A stretch of 29,428 nt of DNA from UBA10649 sp963700255. Lineage in GTDB: Bacteria; Actinomycetota; Actinomycetes; S36-B12. The stretch spans positions 1-29,428 of the forward strand of contig CAVOWW010000007.1 in assembly GCA_963700255.1 (NCBI GenBank), written 5' to 3'. The notes beneath the pieces are model-generated. The model was not told where the DNA came from. It did not search any database and saw nothing but the letters and a program-made list of their open reading frames with translations. Numbering within the stretch: position 1 is the stretch's first letter; each line of letters begins with the position of its first letter. Positions 18,008 to 25,644 of the stretch are shown piece by piece. Made by a program: the position numbers and the translations under genes.

Positions 18008-18747
18008 TAGATGTCACTCCATCGGGTCATGGGCCCGTGCCACTCGGTCGCCAGCGGGGACCGGGCCGGTGCAACGATGCCGACCACCTCGTCGAGAACG
18101 CGCTTCACGTGCTTCTCCCCGACCCACAGGTGCTTGGCGCCCGCGATGCCACGGACGTCCGCGTGCGCGATCGGCGCGAAGCGCCGGCGGGCGTCCTCGG
18201 GCACGAGGTAGTCGTCGAACTCGGGCACGAGGCACACGAGCGGGCGCCCCGGATCGTTCCAGCGCTTCAGCTCGTCATCGGTCGTGAACCGCAGCGGCGG
18301 CGACAGGAGGATGGCGCCAGCCACGCCGTCGACGTTGCCGTGGCGCAGGATGACGTCCGTGCCGAAGGACCAGCCGACGAGCCAGGGATCGGGCAGCCCT
18401 CGGCGGTGCACCTCGTCGATCGCCGCCGCGAGGTCCAGCCCCTCGCCGCGGGCCTCGTCGAAGGCGCCCTGGCTCGTACCTGCTGCACTGGTGGTGCCGC
18501 GTGTGTTGAACCGCAGCACCGCCACGTCGGCCAGGGCTGGCAGGCGCCAGGCCATCTTGCGCAGCACATGGCTGTCCATCATCCCGCCGTGCGTCGGCAG
18601 GGGATGCACCGTGACGATCGTGGCGACGGGGGGGTTCGTCATCGGCAGCGCCAGCTCACCCACCAGCGCGAGCCCGTCCGACGTGCGCAGCAGCAGTGGC
18701 TCATGGCGGGCCGGCAGCACGGAGTTCGCGACGATCGACTCCGGCAT
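18007..18747 (-). CDS. Alpha/beta hydrolase (dienelactone-hydrolase-like)
   Basis: Intact, 246 residues. Seen: VATIVTVHPLPTHGGMMDSHV, VAVLRFNTRGTTSAAGTSQGAFDEARGEGLDLAAAI, nucleophile motif GWSFGTDV, catalytic-acid region LVCLVPEFDDYLVPEDARRRF, and His in GAKHLWVGEKH. This layout resembles the serine-hydrolase group often annotated as alpha/beta hydrolase or dienelactone hydrolase. Substrate unknown. Its ATG overlaps the stop of the zinc-ribbon gene by one base (TGATG), and its TAG overlaps the next gene's GTG. Confidence 0.85.
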   Translation of the reverse strand: MPESIVANSVLPARHEPLLLRTSDGLALVGELALPMTNPPVATIVTVHPLPTHGGMMDSHVLRKMAWRLPALADVAVLRFNTRGTTSAAGTSQGAFDEARGEGLDLAAAIDEVHRRGLPDPWLVGWSFGTDVILRHGNVDGVAGAILLSPPLRFTTDDELKRWNDPGRPLVCLVPEFDDYLVPEDARRRFAPIAHADVRGIAGAKHLWVGEKHVKRVLDEVVGIVAPARSPLATEWHGPMTRWSDI

Positions 18748-19040
18748 CAGTACCGCCCCGCTCCGGGCGACCGACGGTCACGTGCTCCCCAGCAGGGGGT
18801 GTGCCAGTGGCGGCGGTGCTCGACGCCCTTGGGGTCGTCCGACCGGAACGCGACCGTGTGCGGCGTCGCCGGCGCGATCTCGTGGTCGCAGCCCGGGCAT
18901 CGGTACGCCTTGGGAGCGGCCGCGCCACTGACCTTCTGGACCACCCAGTCGCCGTCGGGATGCGACTCGGTGGTGCGGCTGGCGTACGACGGACCCAGCT
19001 CGCGCAACTCGTCGTCGCGGCGCCGGTTCTTGCGGCCCAT
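18747..19040 (-). CDS. Small zinc-ribbon protein of unknown function
   Basis: 97 residues, intact. A basic N-terminus (MGRKNRRRDDELREL) precedes a treble-cleft-like motif: YRCPGCDHEI (CxxC), then about 25 residues, then HWHTPCW (HxxxC-like). This Cys4/His pattern suggests one bound zinc. Small proteins with RCPGCDxEI and RRHWHxxCW are widespread in actinobacteria and lack an assigned role. ATG 19040 overlaps the dehydrogenase stop (TGATG) and its own stop overlaps the next ATG in the same way, so it is tightly coupled to acyl-CoA metabolism genes. Confidence 0.8.
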   Translation of the reverse strand: MGRKNRRRDDELRELGPSYASRTTESHPDGDWVVQKVSGAAAPKAYRCPGCDHEIAPATPHTVAFRSDDPKGVEHRRHWHTPCWGARDRRSPGAGRY

Positions 19041-20800
19041 CAGGAGACCCGGAAGCCCCGACCGGTCTTGCGGCCCAGGTAGCCCGCCGTCACGAGGTGC
19101 TCCAGCCGCGGTGCCGGGGCGAAGCCGGGCTCGCGGAACTCCAGGTACAGCGTGCGCTCGATCGCGAGGGACACGTCGAGCCCGACGACGTCGAGGAGCT
19201 CGAAGGGGCCCATCGGGTAGCCGCAGCCCTTCTTCATCGCCAGGTCGATGTCGTCGGCCGAGGCGTAGTTGGCCTCGAGCATCTTGATCGCGTCGTTCAG
19301 GTAGGGGAACAGCAGCGCGTTGACGATGAAGCCGGCGCGGTCGCCGCAGCGCACGGGATGCTTGCCCACCTCCCGGCACAGCGCGACGCAGGTGTCGGCC
19401 ACGTCGGGGGCCGTCGCCACCGTGCTCACGACCTCGACGAGCTTCATGAGCGGCGCCGGGTTGAAGAAGTGCAGCCCGATGACATCCTGCGGACGCGACG
19501 TCACGACGGCCATGTCGATCACGGGCAGGCTCGACGTGGTGGTGGCCAGGATCGCCCCGGGCCGGCAGATGCGGTCCAGCTCGACGAACAGCGCCGTCTT
19601 GACGTCGATGTCCTCGACCACCGCCTCGACGACGAGATCCACGTCCGCGAGGTCGCTCATCGAGCTGCTCCCGCGCACGCGAGCCAGGGCGGCATCCCGG
19701 TCCTCGGCCGCGAGCTTGCCCCTGTCGACCGCCTTGCCCAGCGAGGCCTGGATGCGCGACAGAGCAGCCGCCGCCCGGTCATCCGTGCGGGCCACGAGGA
19801 TGACCTCGTGGCCGCCCTTGACGAACACCTCCGCGATCCCGCTCGCCATCGTCCCCGAGCCCACGACACCGACCGTGCCAACGTCGCGCACGGGACCGGC
19901 CGGCACCTCTCCGGCGGGGACCGCGTCCGTCACGACCGGGGAGCCGGGTGACTCGTAGGCGTAGAAGCCGCGCCCGGACTTGCGGCCGCGCAGCCCGGCC
20001 GTGACGAGCTGCTTGAGTATCGGGGCCGGGGCATGCAGCCGGTCGCGGCCCTGCCTGTACATCGTGTCGAGGATCTCGTAGGCGGTGTCGAGCCCGATCA
20101 GGTCGAGAAGCATCAGCGGGCCCATGGGGTACCCGCACCCGAGGCGCATCGCCGCGTCGATGTCCTCACGGCTGGCGTACTTCGACTCGAACATCGACAC
20201 CGCATGGTTGAGGTAGCCGAAGAGGAGCGCGTTCGCGATGAAGCCGGCCCGGTCGCCGATGACGACCGGCTGCTTGCCCAGGGCGCGGGCGAACTCGGCG
20301 GCCTCGTCGACGACGTCCTGCGACGTGACGACCGTGCGCACGACCTCGACGAAGGCCTGCACCGGCGCCGGGTTGAAGAAGTGGATGCCGACGACGTTCG
20401 CCGGCCGGCGGGTGGCGACGGCGATGTCCGTCACCGAGAGCGAGGACGTGTTGCTGGCCAGGATCGCGTGCGGCGGCGCGATGGCGTCGACCTTGCCGAG
20501 GATCTCCTTCTTGAGGTCGAGGCTCTCGCTCACGGCCTCGATGACCAGGTCGGCGTCGGCCAGCCCCTCGTACTCGGTCGTGAAGGTGATCCGGCCGAGC
20601 AGCGCCGCGCGCTCCTCCTCCGAGAGCTTCCCGCGCGAGACGGCGCGGGCAGTCGAGCTCTCCAGTGAGCCACGTCCGTGCTCGAGGGCCGCCGTGCTGC
20701 CCTCGATGGCGACGACCGAGTACCCGTTGCGCGCGATCACCTCGGCGATGCCGGCACCCATCGTGCCCAGACCGATCACGCCGACCGTGGAGATAGCCAT
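19040..20800 (-). CDS. Duplicated 3-hydroxyacyl-CoA (3-hydroxybutyryl-CoA) dehydrogenase
   Basis: Intact, 586 residues, two complete dehydrogenase units in tandem. Unit 1 has the NAD motif GVIGLGTMGAGIAEVI, catalytic HFFNPAPVQAFVEVV, and DRAGFIANALLFGYLNHAV with GCGYPMGPLMLLD. Unit 2, from about residue 305, has GVVGSGTMASGIAEVF, HFFNPAPLMKLVEVV, and DRAGFIVNALLFPYLNDAI with GCGYPMGPFELLD. Both units keep the catalytic His, so both may be active; no crotonase domain is present. The role is oxidation or reduction between 3-hydroxyacyl-CoA and 3-ketoacyl-CoA. ATG 20800 has a strong GGAGGAAGGA upstream (complement of 20806-20815). First gene of a four-gene overlapping chain. Confidence 0.93.
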   Translation of the reverse strand: MAISTVGVIGLGTMGAGIAEVIARNGYSVVAIEGSTAALEHGRGSLESSTARAVSRGKLSEEERAALLGRITFTTEYEGLADADLVIEAVSESLDLKKEILGKVDAIAPPHAILASNTSSLSVTDIAVATRRPANVVGIHFFNPAPVQAFVEVVRTVVTSQDVVDEAAEFARALGKQPVVIGDRAGFIANALLFGYLNHAVSMFESKYASREDIDAAMRLGCGYPMGPLMLLDLIGLDTAYEILDTMYRQGRDRLHAPAPILKQLVTAGLRGRKSGRGFYAYESPGSPVVTDAVPAGEVPAGPVRDVGTVGVVGSGTMASGIAEVFVKGGHEVILVARTDDRAAAALSRIQASLGKAVDRGKLAAEDRDAALARVRGSSSMSDLADVDLVVEAVVEDIDVKTALFVELDRICRPGAILATTTSSLPVIDMAVVTSRPQDVIGLHFFNPAPLMKLVEVVSTVATAPDVADTCVALCREVGKHPVRCGDRAGFIVNALLFPYLNDAIKMLEANYASADDIDLAMKKGCGYPMGPFELLDVVGLDVSLAIERTLYLEFREPGFAPAPRLEHLVTAGYLGRKTGRGFRVS

Positions 20801-20895
20801 GCCCGTCCTTCCTCCGTGCGGCCTGTCGCCGCCGAAACGACCCTACCTCCCGGGCTTGGTCGAACCCGCGCCGTCAGCGCCTCGCGCACGGCAGA

Positions 20896-22785
20896 ATGCG
20901 TGCGGTGTCTCGACGCCTGCTCGCCGTGCTGCTGATCGCCTGCGCAGCCCTGGGGCTGGGCTCGCCCGCGCTTGCGGCTGACGACCCGGCGGCCCAGCTG
21001 GCCGAGCGGTACTCCCCCATCGTCGTCATCCGCGACCAGTCCATCGCCTGCGAGGAGGGCGAGCCCTATCTGCCTGCCGTCGTCGAGACCGTCCTGGAGC
21101 AGCCCGACGTGGTGCTGCGCGGACCGGCGGGCGAGGCGCTGCCCGCACCCACGGCGGCTGATCTTGCCGGCAAGGGAGACGGGTGGTACCTCGATCTGCC
21201 CGGGAATCCGCTCTCGCCCGAGTGCGACTACGAGGACTGGTTCAACGAGCGGAGCCCCGAGTACCCACCCACGGTCTACGCGCGCATCGGGACCGACCCC
21301 GACCACCCGGGCATGCTCGCCCTCCAGTACTGGTTCTGGTGGGTCTACAACGACTGGAACGACCGTCACGAGGGCGACTGGGAGATGGTCCAGTTGCTGT
21401 TCGAGGCCGACTCGCCCGAACAGGCGCTTCAGTCGGGCCCCGTCAGCACGGCGTTCGCCCAGCACGAGGGCTCGGAGACGGCCGAGTGGGCCGACCCCAA
21501 GCTGCTGCGCGTCGACGACCACCTCGTCGTGTATCCGGCCCAAGGCTCGCACGCCGCCTACTACACGCAGGCCCACTGGTTCGGGAAGAGCGCCGCCGCC
21601 GGATTCGGCTGCGACAACACCCGTGCGGAGGGTGTCGAGGTGCGACCCGAGGTCGTCCTGCTGCCCGACGAGCCGAGCGGGGACTTCGCCTGGCTCGACT
21701 TCACGGGTCGCTGGGGGCAGAAGGCCCCGTCGTTCAACAACGGCCCGACCGGACCGAACACCAAGACGCAGTGGACGCACCCCGTCACCTGGCAGGTCGA
21801 GGAGGGCCGGGAGGGGGCGGTCGCGCTCCCCGTCGTCGGCGGCCCGGCCGTGGACTCGTTCTGCGACCTCACCCGGGCGGGATCACTGCTCTTCATCGCT
21901 GCGCTCGACTCACCGGTCCTCGTCGGAGTCCTCGCGCTCGGCTTCGTCGTCCTTCTCGTGCTCCTCATCCGGGCCACGCGGTGGCGGCACGGAGGCGACA
22001 CCCGACCGGACCGCGAGCGAAGGGCCGGTCAGGTCGTGTCGGCCTCCTTCGGACTGCTCTTCAGCCACCTCGGGGTCCTCTGGCCGATCGTCGTCGTCGT
22101 GGGCCTGGCCAATGCGGGCGCCCTTGCCCTGCAGCGCCTGGTCCTGCACAACCGGCCCAGTGGCGACATCACCGACGTGAACGGCCTGGCCGATACTCCA
22201 CTGGCCCTGCTGGCGGCGCTGCTCGTGTCGTTCGCCCTTGCCCCCCTGGTCGCGATCGCGCAGGCCGCCACGAGTCGCGTGGTCGACGGGATCGCCCACG
22301 ACCATCGCATCTCCGGCTGGGCCGCGATCGCGCTCGCCGTGCGCCGGCCATCGGGTGCCGTGGTGCAGCTCGTGCTCCTCATGGTCGTGACGATCCTCGC
22401 GTCGTCGCTGCTCGGGCTGCCCGTGGCGCTCCTGCTGATCGCCTTCTGGGCGGTCGCCATGCCCGCCGCCGTGATCGAGGGGCTGGGCATCGTGCCCGCC
22501 TACCGTCGCAGCGCGCAGTTGACGAGGGGACGTCGCCTGCGCGCGGTGTTCCTGAGCGCCCTGCTGGTGTGGATCGGGTTCAGCCTGCCCGGGGCCCTGG
22601 GTGGCATCCTGCTGCTGCTGACCGGCTGGCCCTTCTGGATGTCGAACGTGGTGGCCATCCTGGCGGGCTCGGTGCTGCTGCCGTTCTCCGCGATCGGCCT
22701 GACGCTGCAGTACTACGACTTCCGCCAGGAGGAGGCGCGCGACAACTCCGCCGACCTTGAGGTTGGCGCCAGTCCGGACCCCTGA
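20896..22785 (+). CDS. Exported Vps62-like domain fused to a multi-pass membrane domain
   Basis: Intact, 629 residues. A signal peptide (LLAVLLIACAALGLGSPALAA) is followed by an extracytoplasmic domain, about residues 35-325. Its motifs RYSPIVVIRDQ, LQYWFWWVYNDWNDRHEGDWEMVQLLFE and LVVYPAQGSHAAYY match Vps62/DUF946-type proteins. One membrane segment (about 335-358) and a basic loop lead to a C-terminal region with five or six more segments (LWPIVVVVGLANAGALAL, LALLAALLVSFALAPLV, VVQLVLLMVVTILASSLLGL, AVFLSALLVWIGFSLPGAL, VVAILAGSVLLPFSAIGL). The motif AYRRSAQLTRGRRLRAV resembles membrane domains seen beside glycerophosphodiester phosphodiesterases. Function unknown. Divergent from the dehydrogenase operon with a 95-base gap. 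No ribosome site is clear before ATG 20896. Confidence 0.75.
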   Translation: MRAVSRRLLAVLLIACAALGLGSPALAADDPAAQLAERYSPIVVIRDQSIACEEGEPYLPAVVETVLEQPDVVLRGPAGEALPAPTAADLAGKGDGWYLDLPGNPLSPECDYEDWFNERSPEYPPTVYARIGTDPDHPGMLALQYWFWWVYNDWNDRHEGDWEMVQLLFEADSPEQALQSGPVSTAFAQHEGSETAEWADPKLLRVDDHLVVYPAQGSHAAYYTQAHWFGKSAAAGFGCDNTRAEGVEVRPEVVLLPDEPSGDFAWLDFTGRWGQKAPSFNNGPTGPNTKTQWTHPVTWQVEEGREGAVALPVVGGPAVDSFCDLTRAGSLLFIAALDSPVLVGVLALGFVVLLVLLIRATRWRHGGDTRPDRERRAGQVVSASFGLLFSHLGVLWPIVVVVGLANAGALALQRLVLHNRPSGDITDVNGLADTPLALLAALLVSFALAPLVAIAQAATSRVVDGIAHDHRISGWAAIALAVRRPSGAVVQLVLLMVVTILASSLLGLPVALLLIAFWAVAMPAAVIEGLGIVPAYRRSAQLTRGRRLRAVFLSALLVWIGFSLPGALGGILLLLTGWPFWMSNVVAILAGSVLLPFSAIGLTLQYYDFRQEEARDNSADLEVGASPDP

Positions 22786-22811
22786 AACCGCACTCAACCT
22801 CAAGGTCGGCG
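22749..22811. terminator. Long inverted repeat between convergent genes, overlapping a coding end
   Basis: CGCCGACCTTGAGGTTG (22749-22765) and its exact reverse complement (22795-22811) form a 17-base-pair stem with a 29-base loop. The left arm encodes residues near the end of the Vps62-like protein, whose stop is in the loop; the right arm ends five bases before the nucS stop. Bidirectional termination is inferred from position. There is no U-tract. Confidence 0.5.
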
Positions 22812-22816
22812 ATGGG

Positions 22817-23497
22817 TCAGAAGAGGCGGGCGCCCACGTCGTCGACCCCGCGCAGCGCGTCGTAGTCGAGGACGACGCACTCGATGCCGCGGTCCTGGGC
22901 CAGCACCCGCGCCTGCGGCTTGATCTCCTGGGCAGCGAAGATCCCGCGCACGGGGGCCAGCAGCGGATCGCGGTTCAGCAGGTCGAGGTAGCGGGTCAGC
23001 TGCTCGACACCGTCGATCTCGCCTCGACGCTTGATCTCGACGGCCACGGCCCGCCCGTCCGCATCGCGGCACATGAGATCGACCGGCCCGATGGCCGTCG
23101 GGTACTCCCGTCGCACGAGCCGCCAGCCCTCTCCCAGGACCCCGACCTGCTCCGCCAGCAGCTTCTGGAGGTGCGCCTCGACGCCGTCCTTGACCAGTCC
23201 CGGGTCCACGCCCAGCTCGTGGTCGGCCGCGTGCAGCACCTCGTGGACGCTGATGACCAGCTGCTCCCCCGCCTTGTTCTCCACGGTCCAGACCTCGACG
23301 GTGCCGTCCTCGTCCGAACTGACGATCCGCGTGGTGCAGGGCGGGCTCATCCAGTTGAGCGGCTTGTACGAGCCGCCGTCCGAGTGGATCAGCACCGATC
23401 CGTCGGCCTTGACCATGATGACCCGAGTGGCCTCGGGCAGGTGGGCCGTCAGCCGGCCCACGTAGTCGACGCGGCACCTGGCCACCATGATCCGCAC
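22817..23497 (-). CDS. nucS: Mismatch-specific endonuclease NucS (EndoMS)
   Basis: NucS cuts both strands at mismatches and provides mismatch repair in actinobacteria that lack MutS/MutL. Intact, 226 residues. The N-terminal DNA-binding/dimer domain reads RIMVARCRVDYVGRLTAHLPEATR, then VKADGSVLIHSDGGSYKPLNWMSPPC. The C-terminal RecB-like nuclease domain has EYPTAIGPVDLMCRDADG and VAVEIKRRGEIDGVEQLTRYL, with the metal-binding Asp and the ExK, then LAPVRGIFAAQEIKPQARVLA. The end, DDVGARLF, resembles the clamp-binding tail of the family. GTG 23497 aligns exactly with known N-termini and lies six bases after a -10 box. Confidence 0.96.
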   Translation of the reverse strand: MRIMVARCRVDYVGRLTAHLPEATRVIMVKADGSVLIHSDGGSYKPLNWMSPPCTTRIVSSDEDGTVEVWTVENKAGEQLVISVHEVLHAADHELGVDPGLVKDGVEAHLQKLLAEQVGVLGEGWRLVRREYPTAIGPVDLMCRDADGRAVAVEIKRRGEIDGVEQLTRYLDLLNRDPLLAPVRGIFAAQEIKPQARVLAQDRGIECVVLDYDALRGVDDVGARLF

Positions 23498-23503
23498 GGC
23501 GGC

Positions 23504-23509
23504 AGCGTA
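23504..23509 (-). promoter_or_regulatory. Putative -10 box TACGCT for leaderless nucS
   Basis: On the minus strand TACGCT is followed by exactly six bases and then GTG 23497. No Shine-Dalgarno sequence is possible if transcription starts at the G. Typical actinobacterial leaderless layout. Confidence 0.5.
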
Positions 23510-23539
23510 CCGACCCCTCGTCGGTGTCCGTTTCGTGCC

Positions 23540-24421
23540 ATGATCGAGCACGTGACCGCGCCGGCAGTGAGCGTGACCGACGTCCGCAAGCGCTACGGCG
23601 ACCTCTGGGCCCTGGACGGAGCGTCGTTCGAGATCGCGGCCGGCGAGTGCTTCGCCCTCCTCGGCCCCAACGGCGCGGGAAAGACGACCGTCACCGAGAT
23701 CCTGGAGGGGTACCGCACCCGGGACTCCGGCACCGCACAGGTCCTCGGCCAGGATCCGGCGCACGGCGACCGCGCCTGGCGCTCCCAGCTCGGGATCGTC
23801 CTGCAGTCCGACCGCGACCTCGGAGACCTGACGGTCGCGGAGGCCGTGCGCCATTTCGCCGGGTATTACGCCGACCCCCGCGACCCCGACGACGTGATCG
23901 AGGCCGTCGGCCTGACAGCGAAGCGCAAGTCGCGGAACGAGAAGCTGTCCGGGGGGCAGCGCCGGCGGCTGGACGTCGCGCTGGGCATCATCGGCCGGCC
24001 GCGCGTGCTCTTCCTCGACGAGCCGACGACCGGGTTCGACCCGGAGGCGCGTCGCGACTTCTGGACGCTGATCGAGGGGCTCAAGGAGGAGGGCACGACC
24101 ATCCTGCTCACCACGCACTACCTCGAGGAGGCCGAGCATCTCGCGGACCGGGTGGCGGTGATCGCGCGCGGCACCGTCCTCGCGTGCGACACCCCCGCGC
24201 TCCTCGGCGGTCGCGAGCGAAGCAGCGCGCGGATCAGGTGGATGGAAGACGGCAACCAGGTCGAGACCCAGACCATGGACCCGACCGCGGCCGTGGTCGA
24301 CCTGTCGCGGCGCCTCGGCGGCGAGATCCCCGGGCTCGAGGTGCACCGAGAGACGCTCGAGGACGTGTATCTCTCACTGCTCCAGGGCGACCGATACGAC
24401 GAGGGCGGCGACAGCGAATGA
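23540..24421 (+). CDS. ABC-2 type exporter ATP-binding protein
   Basis: 293 residues, intact. Walker A is GPNGAGKTT, the Q-loop LGIVLQSDRDLGDLTVAE, the signature LSGGQRRRLDVALG, Walker B VLFLDEPTTGFDPEAR, and the H-loop LLTTHYLEEAEHLADR. The C-terminal 70 residues (ARIRWMEDGNQVET, then LEVHRETLEDVYLSLL) are the extension typical of DrrA/CcmA-like drug or lipid exporters. ATG 23540 (MIEHVTAP) is preferred. The frame is open upstream over nucS, but that stretch is antisense to a real gene. Its TGA overlaps the permease ATG (ATGA), so the two are coupled. Substrate unknown. Confidence 0.92.
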   Translation: MIEHVTAPAVSVTDVRKRYGDLWALDGASFEIAAGECFALLGPNGAGKTTVTEILEGYRTRDSGTAQVLGQDPAHGDRAWRSQLGIVLQSDRDLGDLTVAEAVRHFAGYYADPRDPDDVIEAVGLTAKRKSRNEKLSGGQRRRLDVALGIIGRPRVLFLDEPTTGFDPEARRDFWTLIEGLKEEGTTILLTTHYLEEAEHLADRVAVIARGTVLACDTPALLGGRERSSARIRWMEDGNQVETQTMDPTAAVVDLSRRLGGEIPGLEVHRETLEDVYLSLLQGDRYDEGGDSE

Positions 24422-25251
24422 GCGCGCCGACCACCACTCGAGGGGCGCCCGCCGTTCCCGGCATGCTCGCCATCGGGCGGCGACGCGTGGCGATCGAGCT
24501 CAAGCAGTTCTTCCGCGACCGCAACTCCGCGGTGTTCAACTTCGCCTTCCCGATGGTGCTGCTGGTGATCTTCGGGTCGGTGTTCGGCGGGCAGGAGATC
24601 GCCCCCGGCATCACCTTCGCGCAGTACTTCGTCGCGGGGATGATCGCGTCCGGGGTGCTCTACACGTCCTTCCAGAACCTCGCGATCGCGATCCCGCTCG
24701 AGCGCGAGGACGGCACCCTGAAGCGACTGCAGGGCACGCCCATGCCGAAGGGCTCGTACTTCCTGGGGAAGATCGGCACCGTCTTCGTCGCGTACGTCGC
24801 CCAGGTCACGATCCTCATCACCGTCGGCGTGCTCTTCTACGGCATCGACCTGCCGCAGACCACCATGCAGTGGTTCACCTTCGTGTGGGCGAGCGTGCTC
24901 GGCCTGATCGGGTGCACCCTGCTCGGCATCGCCTTCTCCGTGGTGCCGAAGACGGGCAAGGGCGCGTCGGCCGTCGCGACGCCCATCGTCCTTGTCCTGC
25001 AGTTCACCTCCGGGGTCTTCTTCGTCTTCAGCCAGCTCCCGGAGTGGATGCAGACGTTCGCCTCCCTGTTCCCGCTGAAGTGGCTCGCGCAGGCGATGCG
25101 CAGCGTCTTCCTGCCGGAGTCTGCGGCGGTCGCCGAGGCGGCGGGCAGCTGGGAGCTCGGGATGTGCGCGTTCATGCTGGCCCTCTGGTGCGTGATCGGC
25201 CTGGTGCTGTCGCTGCTCTTCTTCCGCTGGACGCCGCGCGGCTCGAACTGA
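24418..25251 (+). CDS. ABC-2 type exporter permease
   Basis: 277 residues, intact. An N-terminal cytosolic stretch (RRVAIELKQFFRDRNSAVFNFAFPM) leads into six membrane segments: MVLLVIFGSVFG, FVAGMIASGVLYTSFQNLA, GTVFVAYVAQVTILITVGVLFY, FVWASVLGLIGCTLLGIAFSVV, ATPIVLVLQFTSGVFFVF, and FMLALWCVIGLVLSLLFF. The loop LEREDGTLKRLQGTPMP is the ABC-2 signature region. It pairs with the ATPase directly upstream through a four-base overlap. Substrate not inferable. Confidence 0.92.
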   Translation: MSAPTTTRGAPAVPGMLAIGRRRVAIELKQFFRDRNSAVFNFAFPMVLLVIFGSVFGGQEIAPGITFAQYFVAGMIASGVLYTSFQNLAIAIPLEREDGTLKRLQGTPMPKGSYFLGKIGTVFVAYVAQVTILITVGVLFYGIDLPQTTMQWFTFVWASVLGLIGCTLLGIAFSVVPKTGKGASAVATPIVLVLQFTSGVFFVFSQLPEWMQTFASLFPLKWLAQAMRSVFLPESAAVAEAAGSWELGMCAFMLALWCVIGLVLSLLFFRWTPRGSN

Positions 25252-25317
25252 TGCTCCGGCCGGCGTTCTGGCCACCGCCGGCTGGCGGACCCGGCGCCTG
25301 AGGGGGACCATGGTGCC

Positions 25318-25644
25318 GTGCCGTCCTGGGGTTCCTTCTCGTACGTGTTCGGCCCGCTGGTCGCCATCGGGCTGATCGGGCTGTTCGTCCTCATCCTGCG
25401 GTGGGCGTTCAGCCGGGGAGGATCGTTGGTGGCCGCGGCCCCGCGACCCGGGGCGGACCATGAGTACGGGCTCCTCGTGCCGGTCGCCTCCCCGCCGACG
25501 TACATCGAGGGCGAGGTGCTGCGTCGCAGGCTGGAAGACGGCGGCGTGCGGGCCAACCTGGCCAGCACGACCGACGGTCCACGGGTCATGGTCTGGCCGT
25601 CCGACGAGGAACGGGCCCGCGAGCTGCTGGCTAGCGGTCGCTGA
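25318..25644 (+). CDS. Small membrane-anchored DUF2007-like protein
   Basis: 108 residues. GTG 25318 follows AGGGGG (25301-25306). An N-terminal membrane helix (YVFGPLVAIGLIGLFVLILRWAF) is followed by a soluble domain: EYGLLVPVASPPTYIEGEVLRRRLEDGGVRANLA, then RVMVWPSDEERARELL. The pattern of an Ala/Val-rich strand, an E-x-LRRxLEDGGV helix, and a closing strand plus helix resembles DUF2007, a putative signal-transducing fold. The assignment is by pattern only. It converges with murA; the coding ends overlap by 14 bases. A role in the exporter operon is possible but unsupported. Confidence 0.7.
   Translation: MPSWGSFSYVFGPLVAIGLIGLFVLILRWAFSRGGSLVAAAPRPGADHEYGLLVPVASPPTYIEGEVLRRRLEDGGVRANLASTTDGPRVMVWPSDEERARELLASGR

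Noticed and set aside
22757..23539. Upstream extension of the exporter ATPase frame
   Set aside because: Antisense to nucS; ABC homology begins just after ATG 23540.
23498..24346. Upstream extension of the nucS frame to about 509 residues
   Set aside because: Antisense to the exporter ATPase. The family N-terminus and the -10 box place the start at GTG 23497.
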